Shown here one piece after another: positions 62,517 through 64,000 of a stretch of 64,000 nucleotides of DNA. Origin of the DNA: Bradyrhizobium liaoningense (GTDB lineage: Bacteria; Pseudomonadota; Alphaproteobacteria; Rhizobiales; Xanthobacteraceae). The position numbers were made by a program, and so were the translations under genes. Location of the stretch: positions 43,501 to 107,500 of the forward strand of contig NZ_JAFCJT010000004.1 in the NCBI RefSeq assembly GCF_018130785.1. The letters run 5' to 3'. A model generated the notes under the pieces. The model was not told where the DNA came from. It ran no database searches and saw only the letters and a program-made list of their open reading frames with translations. How positions within the stretch are numbered: the first letter of the stretch is position 1; each line of letters opens with the position of its first letter.

Positions 62517-62548
62517 AACCCCGGAGATGGTGACATCTCCGGGGTTTT
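62517..62548 (+). terminator. terminator after TRAP copy 1
   Basis: A 13-bp stem AACCCCGGAGATG / CATCTCCGGGGTT with a 4-base loop, then TT. It lies 33 bases after the stop, so copy 2 is transcribed from its own leader. Confidence 0.85.
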
Positions 62549-62596
62549 ACGTGTTTTGGCTCTGGTTTCGAACCAAAGCCGGCTGGCCAGATCGGC

Positions 62597-62810
62597 TTCG
62601 CAACTGCGAGCACGCTACGACGCTTGATTATCGCAAGGCGACCGGTCATCCTGATGGCCGGAACCGCAACGCACGGGATCCACAAAGAGCCCTGAAGGGC
62701 CGTCGGACACGCTCACACCTTCACCAAAAGACAAGTCGGTTATCGGCGAAGCAAAGACGACACGAAGATCGTTCCCTTAGTCGAGCAATCGGCACAACGG
62801 AGGGATACGC
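62597..62810 (+). promoter_or_regulatory. leader of the second TRAP binding-protein gene
   Basis: Diverged duplicate of 61173-61391, with the same block order and the conserved TCGCA-TGCGA hairpin. The ribosome site GGAGG precedes ATG 62811. Confidence 0.55.
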
Positions 62811-63902
62811 ATGAAACGTCGTGAATTCCTGAAAGTGACAGGCGTTGGCCTGGCGGCAAGCACAGCGGTTGCTGCGCCGGCCATCGCGGAATCTTCGCCG
62901 GAAGTGAGATGGCGGCTGGCCGCGAGCTGGCCCAAGGCGCTCGATACGCTCTACGGCGGTTGCGAGTATTTCTGCAAGCGCGTCGCTGAGGCCACCGACA
63001 ACAAATTCCAGATCCAGCCGTTCGCCTCCGGTGAGATCGTCCCGGGCCTGCAGGTACTCGACGCTGTCTCGAACGGCACGGTCGAGATGGGCAACACCGC
63101 GCTCTACTATTATTGGGGCAAGAACCCCGCCTTCACCTTCGGCACCTCGCTGCCGTTCGGACTGAACACGCGGGCGCATATTTCCTGGCTGCTGTTCGGT
63201 GGCGGCACCGAGATGCTCAACGACCTCCTGAAAGAATACAACGCGCTCGGCATTCCAACCGGTTCGACCGGCGCCCAGATGGGCGGCTGGTTCCGGAAGG
63301 AGATCAAGTCGATGGAGGATTTCAGGGGATTGAAATTCCGCGTCGGCGGCTTCGCCGGCACGATCATCGCCAAGGTCGGCGGCGTGCCGCAGCAGATCGC
63401 AGGTGGCGACATCTATCCGGCGCTGGAGAAAGGCACGATCGATGCTGCCGAATGGGTGGGGCCCTATGACGACGAGAAGCTCGGCTTCGTGAAGGTCGCA
63501 AAATACTATTATTATCCGGGCTGGTGGGAAGGCACCGGCCAGGGCCACAACGTCATTAATCGCGACAAATGGAACGCGCTGCCGAAGCACTATCAATCCG
63601 TGATCGAGATGGCGTCGCGCGACACCTTCACATGGGTCACCGGCAAATACGACTACGTCAACCCGTCTGCGTTGAAGCGCCTGCTGGTGGCCGGTGCGAT
63701 CCTAAAGCCGTTCCCGCAGGAAGTGCTGGAGGCCTGCTACAACGCCGCCAACGAGATCTACGCCGATCTCAGCAAGACCAATCCGCACTTCAACAAGATG
63801 TACACGAGCCTGTCGGCATTCAGGAACGAGTCGCTGGCGTGGATGCAGGTCGCCGAGCTCAGCTATGACAGCTTCATGATGCGGATGCGGACACGGACGT
63901 AA
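62811..63902 (+). CDS. TRAP transporter substrate-binding protein (copy 2)
   Basis: 363 residues, same length as copy 1 and very similar throughout, with twin-arginine signal MKRREFLKVTG, SNGTVEMGNTALYYYWG and KFRVGGFAG. Differences are scattered (for example FGTSLPFG against FATALPFG). The duplication includes leader and gene. Membrane partners are not in the window, though they could lie just beyond its right edge. Confidence 0.88.
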   Translation: MKRREFLKVTGVGLAASTAVAAPAIAESSPEVRWRLAASWPKALDTLYGGCEYFCKRVAEATDNKFQIQPFASGEIVPGLQVLDAVSNGTVEMGNTALYYYWGKNPAFTFGTSLPFGLNTRAHISWLLFGGGTEMLNDLLKEYNALGIPTGSTGAQMGGWFRKEIKSMEDFRGLKFRVGGFAGTIIAKVGGVPQQIAGGDIYPALEKGTIDAAEWVGPYDDEKLGFVKVAKYYYYPGWWEGTGQGHNVINRDKWNALPKHYQSVIEMASRDTFTWVTGKYDYVNPSALKRLLVAGAILKPFPQEVLEACYNAANEIYADLSKTNPHFNKMYTSLSAFRNESLAWMQVAELSYDSFMMRMRTRT

Positions 63903-63935
63903 GCGTCTGACGATTCGTAAGGTTGGAAACGACGA

Positions 63936-63966
63936 AAGCCCCGGAGATGCCTCCGGGGCTTTTTTA
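63936..63966 (+). terminator. terminator after TRAP copy 2
   Basis: A stem AAGCCCCGGAG / CTCCGGGGCTT with a 4-base loop followed by a run of T (63961-63966). It is the counterpart of the terminator after copy 1, sharing the CCCCGGAGATG arm. Confidence 0.88.
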
Positions 63967-64000
63967 TTCCGGGAGAGTGGGATTAGGGGAGAGCCCGGAC

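Noticed and set aside
1..64000. CRISPR arrays, tRNA or rRNA genes, prophage or integration sites
   Set aside because: No regularly spaced repeats, no tRNA-like cloverleaf, no integrase or phage structural genes were seen.

Overview
The window is high-GC alphaproteobacterial chromosome, most likely Bradyrhizobium or a close relative. Three things point there: a complete PhyR-NepR-EcfG general stress response locus, homospermidine synthase beside a fold-III ornithine decarboxylase, and many copies of long intergenic palindromic repeats. Genes are dense and mostly metabolic or regulatory. I see no tRNA, rRNA or CRISPR, and one mobile element (a complete IS481-like copy).

Layout. 1-3.5 kb: NicO-type nickel/cobalt exporter (cut by the window edge), DUF1007 protein and peptidyl-dipeptidase on the minus strand. 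3.5-8.1 kb: polyamine locus with a long structured leader resembling the speF RNA motif, then ornithine decarboxylase, GNAT, RidA-like protein and homospermidine synthase. 8.1-10.2 kb: acetoacetate decarboxylase, a small anchored protein and an MgtC-like protein. 10.2-15.1 kb: a probable Zur-controlled zinc operon (His-rich mini membrane protein, ABC ATPase, permease, binding protein, G3E GTPase with His tract, WD40 protein). 15.1-17.1 kb: a permease split in two half-size genes, and Fe-type SOD. 17.3-21.9 kb: GNAT, MATE exporter, DUF2147, a DUF3095 cyclase-like protein and two small proteins. 21.9-26.3 kb: a coupled ACP/ligase/reductase module with a long-chain acyl-CoA synthetase. 26.5-36 kb: SGNH hydrolase, two DUF3551 proteins, RND pump, IS element, HtpG, a candidate sRNA and an NTF2-like protein. 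36-38 kb: phyR / nepR-ecfG. 38-50 kb: an acyl-CoA catabolism cluster with TetR. 50-58.8 kb: Ogt, two alpha/beta hydrolases, a divergent AhpD/ECF41 sigma pair, M20 peptidase, and a GntR-PhyH-oxidoreductase group. 58.8-64 kb: a decayed DUF4239 fragment, a secreted small protein, a PRISE-type SDR, and a tandem duplication of a TRAP binding-protein gene together with its leader.

How parts connect. GGAAC-N16/17-CGTT sites, the sigma-EcfG consensus, stand before sodB, a DUF3551 gene and a small anchored protein, with a near-match before phyR, so the stress regulator encoded here probably drives several genes in the same window. The ECF41 sigma gene and its AhpD-like neighbour share an intergenic region with two overlapping, opposed GGTCACA-N16-CGTC promoters. 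A perfect GTTATA-T-TATAAC palindrome precedes the zinc operon. Several start codons were chosen from these sites. All functions are inferred from reading protein and DNA motifs; no database search was run.
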